Assembly: GCA_022424725.1 (NCBI GenBank) | Contig: JAKMGV010000001.1 | Coordinates: 1-41,160, forward strand | Origin: Paracoccaceae bacterium | GTDB lineage: Bacteria > Pseudomonadota > Alphaproteobacteria > Rhodobacterales > Rhodobacteraceae | DNA: 41,160 nucleotides | Direction of reading: 5' to 3' | Part shown: positions 7,879 to 16,970 of the stretch, piece by piece | How the letters are laid out: every line of letters starts with the position of its first letter | Numbering within the stretch: the first letter of the stretch is position 1 | Position numbers and translations under genes: made by a program | The notes under the pieces: generated by a model | Databases searched by the model: none | Seen by the model: only the letters and a program-made list of their open reading frames with translations | Told to the model about the DNA's origin: nothing

Positions 7879-9081
7879 TTACTGATTTCCGAAATGCTCA
7901 GCTGCTTTGGCAAGTACGCGCAGCCCAGCGACCAAATCTGCCTCATCTGTGTCCTCGGCGAAATCATGACTGATCCCATTTATGGACGGCACGAACAACA
8001 TTGCAGTTGGTATAAGAGACGAAACATTGGCTGCATCATGTAATGCACCTGATGTCATTTTTCTCCACTTTCCTGTGCATTCGCTTTCGGCTGCGTCGGA
8101 CAATATGGTTTGTAGGCGATCATCCATAGCGGTTGGTTTGATGCCCAAAACGGGACCAAAAGTTACCTGCATGTCCATCTCTGTGGCGATTTCATCCGCG
8201 GTTTCACGAATGATTTTTTCCATGCGATCTAATCGAACAACATCTCCATCCCGCCACTGCATCGAAAAACTGCAACGGCCCGGGACGACAGAATGCGCAT
8301 TTGGATGCAGATCAACATGACCAGTCGTCCAAACTGTGCTGGGTACGACGACATTCTGAAACCGTTGGTTAATTTTTTGGCTGAATTGGCTTAGCGCTTG
8401 AAAGGCATCCTTGCGCCGATGCATGGGAGTTGTTCCCGCGTGGTTTTGTTCCCCGTCAAACGTGATTGTGCAATCCCGAATGCCCACGATGTCCGTTACG
8501 ACACCGATTGTTTCAGCTGCCTCATGCAGCCATGGACCCTGCTCAATGTGGCATTCAATGAAACCGCTAAAGATGTTTGGATCTAGAAATTCTGTCGCGC
8601 GGTTTGGCATTCGATTGCGCGCACCCAAGAATGTGATGCCCTTTGCATCGGTCAGATTGTCAGCTTGCTCCAATGGCAACGTGCCTGCCCAAATTGCGCT
8701 GCCTGTTGTAACGCCAAATCGCCCTTCTTCGTCCTGAAAACTAACGACAGAAACCGCAGGCCCACCAGCCTCAATGGCGGCGCGCGCCAGTTCCAAACCA
8801 CAAACAACCCCCAATGCGCCGTCCAACCAGCCACCTTCGGGTTGTGTATCCGTGTGGGATCCGATCAAAATTGATTTTCCCTGGGCCAAACCAAAGGTAT
8901 TTCCAACAGGATCTATGTAGGGCGTTAAGCCGATTTCAGAAAATTTTGTGCACAACCAATCCCGCGCTGCCATGTCCGTTTCCGAAAATGCAGGGCGCAC
9001 GACGCCTTTCCCTACACCTGACGCCCCGATCTTTCGCAATTCATGCAGATCAGATAAAAATCGTTTCGGATTTACGTTCAT
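7879..9081 (-). CDS. M20-family Zn-dependent amidohydrolase (N-carbamoyl-amino-acid hydrolase/allantoate amidohydrolase type)
   Basis: From the ATG at 9081 the protein has 400 residues, the normal size for the AmaB/HyuC/AllC group; a 15-residue upstream extension is not supported. Binuclear metal ligands are visible: His76 in GSHTDT, Asp87 in [10 protein letters not shown], Glu118/Glu119 in DEEGRFG, His178 in ECHIEQGP and His372 in [10 protein letters not shown]. The family removes a carbamoyl or ureido group, or cleaves amides, from small amino-acid derivatives in the cytoplasm. It shares orientation with the LysR gene at 9393 and may belong with the catabolic genes read from 10350. Members cannot be separated by substrate without structure or tests. 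Confidence 0.88.
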   Translation of the reverse strand: MNVNPKRFLSDLHELRKIGASGVGKGVVRPAFSETDMAARDWLCTKFSEIGLTPYIDPVGNTFGLAQGKSILIGSHTDTQPEGGWLDGALGVVCGLELARAAIEAGGPAVSVVSFQDEEGRFGVTTGSAIWAGTLPLEQADNLTDAKGITFLGARNRMPNRATEFLDPNIFSGFIECHIEQGPWLHEAAETIGVVTDIVGIRDCTITFDGEQNHAGTTPMHRRKDAFQALSQFSQKINQRFQNVVVPSTVWTTGHVDLHPNAHSVVPGRCSFSMQWRDGDVVRLDRMEKIIRETADEIATEMDMQVTFGPVLGIKPTAMDDRLQTILSDAAESECTGKWRKMTSGALHDAANVSSLIPTAMLFVPSINGISHDFAEDTDEADLVAGLRVLAKAAEHFGNQ

Positions 9082-9192
9082 TGATTGGGATCCCTTTGTT
9101 ATCCTGCATGATCGAGCATTGTCCATTCGATTACTGTCGACAAGGATTTTGTTGCCAATCCAAAAATCAGGGTTGAAGATAGATTAACCTGA

Positions 9193-9360
9193 TCAGGCAT
9201 TGTCTGCCGTGTCAGTCCATCCATTCTTCATGATCAGATCATTGATGTCGATCTGATGGCGCCAGCCGCGGGCCCGCGCCAGATCTTCCCTGGCTTCCCG
9301 ATTCTCCCTAATGGGCACCTGATGGTGGATTGTTAGCAGGACGCTAAGCCGTGCGTCAAA
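9193..9360 (-). pseudogene. C-terminal gene fragment between hydrolase and LysR genes
   Basis: A 55-codon open frame bounded by an in-frame stop at 9361-9363 has no usable start codon at its head, yet reads like real protein: DARLSVLLTIHHQVPIREN, then REAREDLARARGWRHQIDIN, then DLIMKNGWTDTADNA and a TGA at 9193-9195. The charged, non-repetitive composition looks like a genuine coding tail rather than random sequence. I do not recognise the family. It most likely is the end of a gene deleted between the LysR regulator and the M20 hydrolase. The rest of the interval 9082-9392 shows nothing else. Confidence 0.4.
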
Positions 9361-9392
9361 TCAAATACGTCGTAGTTTTTGAGATGACTGGG

Positions 9393-10244
9393 CTAGGTGG
9401 AGATGCCCAACTTACCCACGAGCCAATCAGCAAAGTCGCAAGCGTGCGTATTCTCTTGCCTGACGGCTAAAAAATAACCTTCAGAGGATGGGATTTCCGA
9501 TGGATCAATCTGAACCAAGTGTCCTTGCGCGATCAAGGGTTTTGCAAGAAGTGAACTGACCAATGCCATTCCAACCCCGTTCACCGCCATGGAAAGTGCA
9601 ACGCCGTAAGAGTCCACAAAAATCGTTGGTTCTGTACTTAAGGCTGTTTCCGATTGTCCGCACCAGTCTTTCCAGCCTTCTGTCGTTCCGACAGCTTCGA
9701 TCAATGGAAGCATGTCCCAAGGATCAGTTGTCGGTGCGCAAACCGCGATCAATGCATCAGGCATCAGGCGTTTGGCATTGTGTCCAACATTGCTGGCCGC
9801 GCCAAAGCGTACTTCGACATCTGCGATTGAGGATTTAAAATCATCAGCCCAAATCGTTCCCAATATCCGCGTTTTTAGGTGCGGATGTGTTTTCGAAAAC
9901 TCGGCCAAATTGGGCGCGATGACCCACTGTGCAATACTAACCGACGCTGCAACCGTTAGGTTTCCAGTGCTGGGACCAATGTCAAACATGTCCGTTGCAT
10001 GTTTCAGATTCTCGATTGAGGAACTAACTTTTGGTAGTAATTTTCGCCCTGCATCGGTCAGCAGCAGACCACGAGGTTGGCGCAGAAATAACTGCGTTGC
10101 CAGACGTTCTTCCAGTGCTCTGATCTGCTGACTGACTGCGGATTGTGTCATGCCCAATTCATCCGCCGCGACGGTGAATTTTTGATGTCTTGCTGCGGCT
10201 TCAAAAACGCGAAACCAATTCAATGGCGGAAGATGTCGGGTCAT
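9393..10244 (-). CDS. LysR-family regulator, GcvA type
   Basis: The 283-residue protein starts LPPLNWFRVFEAAARHQKFT, the signature opening of GcvA-like LysR regulators, with a winged helix-turn-helix over residues about 6-65 (TQSAVSQQIRALEERLATQLF) and a C-terminal effector-binding domain. It is read divergently from the cluster starting at 10350, the classic arrangement for a LysR activator controlling the opposite operon. The intergenic DNA holds an ATTAG-N12-CTAAT repeat (10258-10279) that fits a LysR site. The effector is unknown; the adjoining genes suggest a pathway substrate. Confidence 0.93.
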   Translation of the reverse strand: MTRHLPPLNWFRVFEAAARHQKFTVAADELGMTQSAVSQQIRALEERLATQLFLRQPRGLLLTDAGRKLLPKVSSSIENLKHATDMFDIGPSTGNLTVAASVSIAQWVIAPNLAEFSKTHPHLKTRILGTIWADDFKSSIADVEVRFGAASNVGHNAKRLMPDALIAVCAPTTDPWDMLPLIEAVGTTEGWKDWCGQSETALSTEPTIFVDSYGVALSMAVNGVGMALVSSLLAKPLIAQGHLVQIDPSEIPSSEGYFLAVRQENTHACDFADWLVGKLGIST

Positions 10245-10257
10245 AGTATTTATTGAT

Positions 10258-10279
10258 ATTAGCTTAACTTATACCTAAT
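10258..10279. promoter_or_regulatory. Possible LysR-binding site
   Basis: ATTAG (10258-10262) and CTAAT (10275-10279) form an interrupted inverted repeat with a 12-base spacer in the divergent region between the LysR gene and the PF06684 gene. LysR sites often show a T-N11-A dyad. The arms are only five bases and AT-rich, so chance is possible. Confidence 0.3.
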
Positions 10280-10349
10280 GCTTATATTTCATAATTTGTC
10301 AAATTTCGCTTTACGCGGCACCTTGCCCAGAAAGGCAAAGGATTGTGGA

Positions 10350-10949
10350 ATGGACCCTGAAATTCGCAAAATCGTAACCTATGATGAAGAAACGCTGATC
10401 GAAGGGTATCGCGCCGCGGAAACGCCGTGGCGCATGTTCGCGGTTGCGGCTGTTGTGCGTAATCCTTGGGCAGGTCGATTCGTCGAGGATTTGAAACCTG
10501 AAATTATGGCCTATGGTCCAAAATTGGGTGAGATGATGACACAGCGTATGATTGCGCTTGCAGGCAGCGGCGATGCAATCGAAGCCTATGGAAAGGCCGC
10601 AGTCGTTGGTTTGAATGGCGAAGTCGAGCATGCCTCGGGACTGATCCATACACTGCGGTTCGGAAATTTCTATCGCGAGGCGGTTGGCGCGAAATCTTAC
10701 TTGGCCTTTACGAATACCCGCGGTGGGGCGAATGCGCCGATTATGGTGCCGCTTATGGACAAAAATGATGCGGGTCGGCGGTCGCATTACCTGACGATCC
10801 AGTTCTCAATTCCTGACGCCCCGCATGATGATGAAATTGTGGTTGTCCTCGGGGGTGCAACATCCGGTCGTCCGCACCATCGTATCGGTGACCGTTACCA
10901 AGACCTAAAGGATCTGGGCCATGATGTGGACAACCCAGCCGCGGTCTAG
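10350..10949 (+). CDS. PF06684 'amino acid synthesis' family protein (formerly DUF1185)
   Basis: From the ATG at 10350 (MDPEIRKIVTYDEETLIEGY) the protein has 199 residues, normal for this family; a 24-residue upstream extension is AT-rich and unlikely. Recognisable family stretches include AAVVRNPWAGRFVEDLKP, GKAAVVGLNGEVEHASGLIH and GGATSGRPHHRIGDRYQDL. Family structures have a chorismate-mutase-like fold, and a role in amino-acid or small-aromatic metabolism has been proposed, but no reaction is established. It is the first gene of a five-gene run and overlaps the start of the next by 29 bases. Its frequent pairing with hydrolases and flavin monooxygenases is my recollection and should be checked. 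Confidence 0.85.
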   Translation: MDPEIRKIVTYDEETLIEGYRAAETPWRMFAVAAVVRNPWAGRFVEDLKPEIMAYGPKLGEMMTQRMIALAGSGDAIEAYGKAAVVGLNGEVEHASGLIHTLRFGNFYREAVGAKSYLAFTNTRGGANAPIMVPLMDKNDAGRRSHYLTIQFSIPDAPHDDEIVVVLGGATSGRPHHRIGDRYQDLKDLGHDVDNPAAV

Positions 10950-11706
10950 GGTCGGCTCTCTTGCTGCGATTTGTGCAGGGCAGGGGCCGTCCGTCACACT
11001 TTTGCATGGCGTGGGATTGAACGCGGATGCATGGGGTGCACAGATTGATGCGCTGTCGCAGGATTATGGGATTACCGCGTTTGATATGGCAGGTCACGGT
11101 GACAGTGCGGGGGTGAAGATAGCTAAGCCCACATTATCCGACTACGTCGATGCGGTGCGTGTCAATCTAACTGCACCAACGGTTGTTGTGGGCCATTCCA
11201 TGGGCGCCATGATCGCATTGAAGCTGGCACAGGATCCCGCCGTGATTGGCGTGGTTGCGCTGAATGCGATTTACCAGCGAACGTCAACGGCATCCGCCGC
11301 AGTGGGTGCAAGGGCCAAGCAGTTGTGGGATGAGTGCTCGGTCAATCCCGAGCCCACGTTGACGCGTTGGTTCGACGATCTGACCTCACCCGAGGCGATG
11401 GCCTGTGATCGCTGGCTACGCGCGGTTCCGATGGACGGGTATCGTGCCGCGTATTCCGTGTTTGCCAATGAAAACGGCCCCACTGCATCCGAATTACAAT
11501 CGCTACACAAACCTGCGCTTTTCATCACGGGCGAGCGAGAGCCAAACTCAACACCTGAGATGAGCATTCAGTTGGCGGAATGTTGTCCCATGGGTCAGGC
11601 GCATATCGTCAAAGATGCCGCGCATATGATGCCCATGACGCATGCGGGCGAAGTCAATGCACACCTGCGGGCGTTCATATCGCAGTGTCACCAAGGAGAG
11701 GTCTGA
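10921..11706 (+). CDS. Alpha/beta-hydrolase
   Basis: The 261-residue protein shows oxyanion-loop HGVG (residues 29-32), nucleophile elbow GHSMG with Ser93, and a C-terminal catalytic His235 in AAHMMPM. The usual acidic residue position carries GEREPNSTPE, with Glu207 where Asp is more common, so the acid should be confirmed. No signal peptide is seen, so it is cytoplasmic. It begins inside the preceding gene and its TGA overlaps the ATG of the monooxygenase, so the three are translationally coupled. It may hydrolyse an ester, lactone or enol-lactone made in this pathway. The reaction is not predictable from the sequence alone. Confidence 0.88.
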   Translation: MMWTTQPRSRVGSLAAICAGQGPSVTLLHGVGLNADAWGAQIDALSQDYGITAFDMAGHGDSAGVKIAKPTLSDYVDAVRVNLTAPTVVVGHSMGAMIALKLAQDPAVIGVVALNAIYQRTSTASAAVGARAKQLWDECSVNPEPTLTRWFDDLTSPEAMACDRWLRAVPMDGYRAAYSVFANENGPTASELQSLHKPALFITGEREPNSTPEMSIQLAECCPMGQAHIVKDAAHMMPMTHAGEVNAHLRAFISQCHQGEV

Positions 11707-12740
11707 TGGATTTTTCACTATTCGCACATATGGAACGGGTCGATCGAACCGATAGCCATGAAACCCTCTATTCGGATTTCATTGATCTTTGCAAAATGGC
11801 GGATCAGGGTGGCATGCGCGCTATTTGGACGGGTGAACATCACGGCATGGATTTCACGATTGCGCCAAACCCCTTTTTGTCACTGGTTGATATTGCACAT
11901 CACACACAAAATGTACGTTTGGGAACAGGCACTGTGATTGCGCCGTTTTGGCACCCCATCGCGCTAGCGGGTGAGGCCGCAGCCACCGATTTGATGACCA
12001 AAGGACGTTTGGAAATTGGAATTGCGCGTGGCGCCTATAGCTATGAATATGAACGGATCATGCCAGGCATGGACGCCTGGGAAGCAGGGCAAAGAATGCG
12101 TGAAACGGCCCCGACACTGCGCAAATTGTGGCAAGGGGATTATGCGCACGAAGGCGAATTTTTTCAGTTTCCCGCAACCACATCTGCCCCCAAACCTGTT
12201 CAAGAAAACGGCCCACCGATTTGGATTGCCGCGCGCGATCCAAACAGTCATGAATTCGCCGTTGCCAATGATTTCAATGTTCAGGTCACGCCTTTGTGGC
12301 AAGGGATGGAGGAAATCACATCCTTGATGGGACGTTTTAATGCGGCCAAGGCGCAGAATCCAGAAAAGTCACCCAAAATCATGCTGCTACACCATACCTA
12401 TGTTGCCAAGGATGCCGCAGATGCGGATCGGGCGATCCAAGAATTGACCAAGTTTTATTGTTATTTTGGGGCGTGGTTTCAAAATAAGCGTCCAGTAACC
12501 CAAGGAGCGATTGAGAAACTGACGGACCAAGACGTCGCGGATAATAAAATGATTTCAGCAGATGAATTAGCGCGTGATTTGACAGTTGGAACGGCGGCAG
12601 AAGTCATTGATCGGATCAAACGATACGAGGATTTGGGATATGATGAATTTGCATTTTGGATTGACAGCGGCATGTCGAGTGATCGTAAAAAAGAGAGCTT
12701 AGCGCGCTTTATCAACGACGTAATGCCAGCATTTCAGTGA
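11706..12740 (+). CDS. Luciferase-like (LLM class) FMN-dependent monooxygenase
   Basis: The 344-residue protein begins MDFSLFAHMERVDRTDSHET at the ATG overlapping the hydrolase stop, with GGAGAGGT just upstream. It has the bacterial-luciferase TIM-barrel pattern: IWTGEHHGMDF, VRLGTGTVIAPFWHPIALAGE and GRLEIGIARGAY, then an alpha-helical insertion and C-terminal GTAAEVIDRIKRYEDLGYDEF. Such enzymes use reduced flavin and oxygen to hydroxylate or open rings, or to cleave C-N or C-S bonds. No separate flavin reductase is encoded nearby, so reduced FMN must come from elsewhere, unless the FAD oxidoreductase at 14305 takes part. The substrate is unknown. Confidence 0.92.
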   Translation: MDFSLFAHMERVDRTDSHETLYSDFIDLCKMADQGGMRAIWTGEHHGMDFTIAPNPFLSLVDIAHHTQNVRLGTGTVIAPFWHPIALAGEAAATDLMTKGRLEIGIARGAYSYEYERIMPGMDAWEAGQRMRETAPTLRKLWQGDYAHEGEFFQFPATTSAPKPVQENGPPIWIAARDPNSHEFAVANDFNVQVTPLWQGMEEITSLMGRFNAAKAQNPEKSPKIMLLHHTYVAKDAADADRAIQELTKFYCYFGAWFQNKRPVTQGAIEKLTDQDVADNKMISADELARDLTVGTAAEVIDRIKRYEDLGYDEFAFWIDSGMSSDRKKESLARFINDVMPAFQ

Positions 12741-12747
12741 GGACAAA

Positions 12748-14223
12748 ATGACAAACCCGCATTTTCAACTTTATATCGACGGTTCATTTTGTGAGGGCGC
12801 TGGAGGTGCAGTTATGCATAGTCAAAACCCAGCCGATGGTAAAAATTGGGCCAGTTTTGCCTGTACCGACAAACAGGATGTTGAACGTGCGGTTGTTGCC
12901 GCAAAGCGTGCCTTGGACAATCCCACATGGCGCGACATGACACAGACCGCGCGTGGAAAGCTGTTGTTCAAACTTGCGGATTTGATTGAACAACATGCAG
13001 GCCGCTTGGGTGAGTTGGAAACGCAGGATAGCGGTAAATTGTTGGCCGAAACTGCGACACAAACTAAATATGTCGCGGATTATTATCGCTATTACGCGGG
13101 ACTCGCCGACAAGGTGGAAGGCGCGGTTTTACCAATCGACAAACCTGACATGCATGTGTTCACCAAACGTATGCCAATCGGTGTGGTTGCGGCGGTGGTC
13201 CCGTGGAACGCGCAAATGTTTTTGTCTGCCACGAAATTGGGTCCCGCCTTGGCGGCGGGGTGTTCAGTGATCCTAAAGGCCTCTGAAATCGCGCCGATCC
13301 CGATGTTGGAATTTGCCAAACTGATCGATCAGGCGGGTTTTCCAAATGGCGTAGTCTCTGTGATAACAGGGGATGCTGAAAATTGTTCCATTCCATTAAC
13401 ACGTCATCCACAGGTCGACCGAATTGCATTCACAGGTGGGCCAGAAACCGCGCGTCACGTTGTGCGAAATTCTGCGGAAAATTTTGCGGTGACCACCCTG
13501 GAGCTAGGGGGAAAATCCCCCATTTTGGTGTTTAAGGATGCGGATTTGGATAGTGCGGCCAATGGTTTGATCGCTGCAAATTTTGGTGCCTCGGGTCAGT
13601 CCTGTGTGGCAGGCTCACGTGGCCTGATCCATCGAAGCATTTTGCCCGACCTTATTGCCCGCATAAAAGATAAGGCCAGTGGAATTGTTGTCGGTGATCC
13701 GTTGAACAGCGCCACGCATGTGGGCCCCTTATGTACAGGTGCCCAGATTGATCGCATCGTTGATACATTGGATAAGGCACAATCGCAGGGTGCGACAATC
13801 CATTTTGGGGGTGCACCTCTGGAACGGGATGGGAACTACATGGCACCAACCTTGGTGGAATGCGCCTCGGAGGATACCGAAACGCTGCACATCGAAATGT
13901 TTGGCCCTGTTATGTCATTGATCCCATTCGATACCGAGGAAGAGGCCATAATGATGGCCAACAACTCGCAATTCGGATTGGGCTCTGGTGTGTTTACCCA
14001 GAATATTGCACGTGCGCATCGTGTTTCTGATCGCATTCGGTCTGGGATTTGTTGGGTCAATACATATCGTGCAATCTCACCAATCGCGCCGTTTGGTGGA
14101 TTTAATCAGTCGGGCTATGGACGCGAGGCAGGTCAGGATGCGATTTTGGATTACACACGCACCAAAACCACGTGGATAAATACATCGGATGCACCGATGC
14201 AAAATCCGTTTGTGATGCGCTAA
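12748..14223 (+). CDS. NAD(P)-dependent aldehyde dehydrogenase
   Basis: The 491-residue protein is a full-length ALDH. Catalytic features are Asn154 in VVPWN, Glu252 in LELGGKSP and the nucleophile Cys286 in ASGQSCVAGSR; the cofactor-binding FTGGPETARHV and the C-terminal GICWVNTYRAISPIAPFGG are also present. It oxidises an aldehyde to an acid in the cytoplasm. It starts 7 bases after the monooxygenase gene and belongs to the same transcript. Its aldehyde could be a product of the monooxygenase step. The sequence resembles betaine-aldehyde-type ALDHs, a broad group, so I do not assign a substrate. Confidence 0.94.
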   Translation: MTNPHFQLYIDGSFCEGAGGAVMHSQNPADGKNWASFACTDKQDVERAVVAAKRALDNPTWRDMTQTARGKLLFKLADLIEQHAGRLGELETQDSGKLLAETATQTKYVADYYRYYAGLADKVEGAVLPIDKPDMHVFTKRMPIGVVAAVVPWNAQMFLSATKLGPALAAGCSVILKASEIAPIPMLEFAKLIDQAGFPNGVVSVITGDAENCSIPLTRHPQVDRIAFTGGPETARHVVRNSAENFAVTTLELGGKSPILVFKDADLDSAANGLIAANFGASGQSCVAGSRGLIHRSILPDLIARIKDKASGIVVGDPLNSATHVGPLCTGAQIDRIVDTLDKAQSQGATIHFGGAPLERDGNYMAPTLVECASEDTETLHIEMFGPVMSLIPFDTEEEAIMMANNSQFGLGSGVFTQNIARAHRVSDRIRSGICWVNTYRAISPIAPFGGFNQSGYGREAGQDAILDYTRTKTTWINTSDAPMQNPFVMR

Positions 14224-14304
14224 GACTTTGCACGGTTGTCGGTTTTGGGCATGTATTCAATGCTAAAGGACGGCATTATGGTACGAGAGTCCCACAGGTG
14301 ATAC

Positions 14305-15669
14305 ATGAGCAGAACAATCACAGAACCCGCAAAACAAATTGATGTCATCCATGAAACTGATGTTTTGGTGGTTGGGTCGGGCCCCGGTGGTTTGGCCGCT
14401 GCGCTGGCCGCCGCACGTATGGGGGTGAAGACGACCCTTGTTGAACGTTTCGGATGTTTTGGGGGCAATATCACCACTGTGGGAGTTGAGGGGTTTGCAT
14501 GGTATCGCCACGAACAAACCGTCGAAGCGGGCGGGTTGGGACGCGAATTTGAAGATCGCGCCAAGGAAATGGGCGCGGCTGTGCCTGAAAGCCAAAGCCT
14601 ATCTTATGAATTAGACTCAGAAGGGTTCAAACTGGTCGCGGACCACCTAATCGAAGAAGCGGGTGTTATCCCGATGCTGCACCGTTTATTCGTCACGCCA
14701 ATAATGGACGGGGATCGCGTTACGGGAGTTATCACCGAATCCAAAGCGGGCAGAGAGGCCTTGTTGGCGAAGGTTGTGATTGATGCCACAGGGGATGCCG
14801 ATATCGCGCATCGCGCGGGTGCCCCCGTCACCAAACCCCCGAAAGAGGACTTGCAAGCGGCAAGTGTGATGTTCCATTGCGCAGGTGTGGATAAGAAAAA
14901 GTTCATGGAAGATGTGAAGGAAAATCCACTAACCTACGCGGATTGGTCAACGGGTGAATGGACCGTGGAAACGGATGGGAAAGAGGACACCATGTTTTCC
15001 CCATTCATCAAAAAACCCTTTGAACAGGCACGTCAATCGGGACTGATCCCTGCGGATTTGTCCACGATTTCGGGAACATGGGGTGCCGTGCATGACACGG
15101 GTGAAATGACCTATATGAATTTGGTACATCTGGCAGAATGTGACGGTACTGATCCCGCGGATTTAACCCACTTCGAAATGGAAGGTCGGCGTCAGGCGAT
15201 GCTGGCGATTGATGCGCTGCGCGAATATGCGCCGGGCTGTTCGGGCATTCGATTACGAAATTTTGGGATGACGATTGGCATTCGCGATACCCGCAAAATC
15301 GACGCACACTATAACATGACCGAAGACGATGTACGCCATCAGGCCCGATTTGAAGACAGTATCGGGATCTATCCCGAATTTATCGACGGATACGGCATTC
15401 TTATCCTACCAACGACGGGGCGTTATATGCATATTCCCTATCGCTCCATGCTTCCAAAAGGGATCAAGGGGTTGTTGGTTGCAGGCCGTGCAACGGGTGG
15501 GGATCGGGTGGCACATGCCGCAACACGAAACATGGCCTGTTGTGCGGTATCTGGGCAGGGCGCAGGGGTCGCCGCAGCCTTGGCGGTAAAAACACTCTGC
15601 GACTTGGCTGATGTTGACATGACTGCTGTGCAGGGCGCGTTGACCAAGCAGGGTGTTCAGTATCACTAA
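14305..15669 (+). CDS. FAD-dependent oxidoreductase (PF12831-like)
   Basis: The 454-residue protein has an N-terminal dinucleotide fold, DVLVVGSGPGGLAAALAAAR (residues about 19-38), followed by VERFGCFGGNITTVGVEGFAW, typical of the FAD_oxidored family. Further marks are VVIDATGDADIAHRAGAPV and a C-terminal FAD motif, GLLVAGRATGGDRVAHAATR. There is no signal peptide. It follows the aldehyde dehydrogenase after 81 bases and is probably in the same operon. Some relatives are merely annotated as succinate dehydrogenase-like flavoproteins, without known substrate. It could dehydrogenate a pathway intermediate; a role in supplying reduced flavin to the LLM enzyme is speculative. Confidence 0.87.
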   Translation: MSRTITEPAKQIDVIHETDVLVVGSGPGGLAAALAAARMGVKTTLVERFGCFGGNITTVGVEGFAWYRHEQTVEAGGLGREFEDRAKEMGAAVPESQSLSYELDSEGFKLVADHLIEEAGVIPMLHRLFVTPIMDGDRVTGVITESKAGREALLAKVVIDATGDADIAHRAGAPVTKPPKEDLQAASVMFHCAGVDKKKFMEDVKENPLTYADWSTGEWTVETDGKEDTMFSPFIKKPFEQARQSGLIPADLSTISGTWGAVHDTGEMTYMNLVHLAECDGTDPADLTHFEMEGRRQAMLAIDALREYAPGCSGIRLRNFGMTIGIRDTRKIDAHYNMTEDDVRHQARFEDSIGIYPEFIDGYGILILPTTGRYMHIPYRSMLPKGIKGLLVAGRATGGDRVAHAATRNMACCAVSGQGAGVAAALAVKTLCDLADVDMTAVQGALTKQGVQYH

Positions 15670-15777
15670 ATCCAGCGTTGTCGTGTGTGGTGTTTCGCCG
15701 ATCACTCAAAGTTCATTTTGACACGGGCAAATGTCGCTCTACCAATAAAGTGTTGGTTTTCATGATTGGATGTGCGC

Positions 15778-16893
15778 ATGCGGTTCGTAATTTTATTTAT
15801 GTTGTTGTTACTTTCCCATGCAGGTTTTGCCGAAACCATCAAGGGCAGCCATGATACAAGCCTACATCTGACATACATCGCCGAATTTAACGAACCTTGG
15901 GCAATCGAACAGTTGGACGATCAATCGATTTTGGTGACGGAAAAATCCGGTCAAATGTGGCGCGTGGATGCTACGGGTCACAAAACGCCAATTCGTGGTG
16001 TCCCTAATGTCGCGTATGGTGGTCAAGGTGGATTGGGGGATATCAGACTGCATCCTAATTTTGTCGAAAATCGCCTCATCTATTTTTCGACTATTGCTTC
16101 AAACGATGGCGGTGCAACCCGCGGTGCGGTGGTCTATCGCGCGGAATTTACGGGTGATGCACTTGAAAACGTGCAGCAGATTTGGCGACAAGATCCCTTT
16201 GTTTCTGGAATGGGACATTTTGGTCATAAACTTGCGTTTGCAAAGGATGCCGCAACAGATCGGGATGTTATTTTTATAACATCGGGGGATCGTCAATACA
16301 TGCATCCTGCGCAAAATTATGGCACCAACATTGGTAAAATCGTTCGTATTTTTGATGACGGTGGCATCCCTGAAACCAATCCATATTTCAGTCGCCCGCC
16401 GCCCACGAACGAAATTTGGAGTGCGGGTCATCGCAATCCATTGGGCATTGCATTTGACCCCACAGGTGCCTTGTGGAGTGTCGAGATGGGGCCAGCAGAT
16501 GGGGATGAGTTAAATTTGATCCAGCCTGCCCGCAACTATGGTTGGCCCATTGTGTCCGAGGGCGAGCATTATGATGGTACACCAATTCCGTCACATGCGA
16601 CGCGTCCTGATTTCACAGCACCAATCAGAAGCTGGGTGCCTACAATTGCCCCATCTGCCATCCGCTTTATGCCCGCGCGTGATGAAAATGAATGGGCCTC
16701 ACATGCCTTTGTCACGGGCTTACGTAGCCGCGCATTGTTTCGTCTGCAAATCGCGGAAGATCGTGTCGCCGTGGAAGAGGTGTTCCAATTTAAACGCCGA
16801 CTGCGGGATGTATTGCCGGTGTCAGATGAGCGTATTTGGTTGATCGAAGACGGTAAATCCGCGCGCCTTCTGATCGTGAAGAAACAAGATTGA
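15778..16893 (+). CDS. Exported PQQ-dependent sugar dehydrogenase (Asd/YliI type)
   Basis: The ATG at 15778 gives a 371-residue protein with a short clean signal peptide (MRFVILFMLLLLSHAGFA). An in-frame TTG at 15766 is less convincing. The mature part reads as the six-bladed propeller of soluble PQQ aldose dehydrogenases: LDDQSILVTEKSGQMWRV, GGQGGLGDIRLHPNF, GHFGHKLAF, YGTNIGKIVRIF, AGHRNPLGIAFDP and EMGPADGDELNLI. It should oxidise an aldose or other sugar in the periplasm and pass electrons to the respiratory chain. It follows the flavoprotein cluster after about 100 bases and could be separately transcribed. PQQ biosynthesis genes are not in the window. Confidence 0.9.
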   Translation: MRFVILFMLLLLSHAGFAETIKGSHDTSLHLTYIAEFNEPWAIEQLDDQSILVTEKSGQMWRVDATGHKTPIRGVPNVAYGGQGGLGDIRLHPNFVENRLIYFSTIASNDGGATRGAVVYRAEFTGDALENVQQIWRQDPFVSGMGHFGHKLAFAKDAATDRDVIFITSGDRQYMHPAQNYGTNIGKIVRIFDDGGIPETNPYFSRPPPTNEIWSAGHRNPLGIAFDPTGALWSVEMGPADGDELNLIQPARNYGWPIVSEGEHYDGTPIPSHATRPDFTAPIRSWVPTIAPSAIRFMPARDENEWASHAFVTGLRSRALFRLQIAEDRVAVEEVFQFKRRLRDVLPVSDERIWLIEDGKSARLLIVKKQD

Positions 16894-16895
16894 AT

Positions 16896-16920
16896 GGGAT
16901 GGCGCAATATGCGTCATCCC
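16896..16920. terminator. Stem-loop between convergent genes, possible bidirectional terminator
   Basis: GGGATGGCGCA (16896-16906) pairs with TGCGTCATCCC (16910-16920) around an ATA loop, eleven pairs with one G-T in the middle. It begins three bases after the PQQ dehydrogenase stop and lies before the end of the convergent DmdA-like gene. No strong T-run follows on either strand. Confidence 0.55.
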
Positions 16921-16970
16921 AATTCCGGACGCGTGATGAATGCGACAGTTTCACTATTGACGTCAGCGGT

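Noticed and set aside
9188-9197. CCTGATCAGG palindrome as an operator
   Set aside because: Ten bases, no promoter next to it, and it overlaps the end of a fragment; chance is likely.
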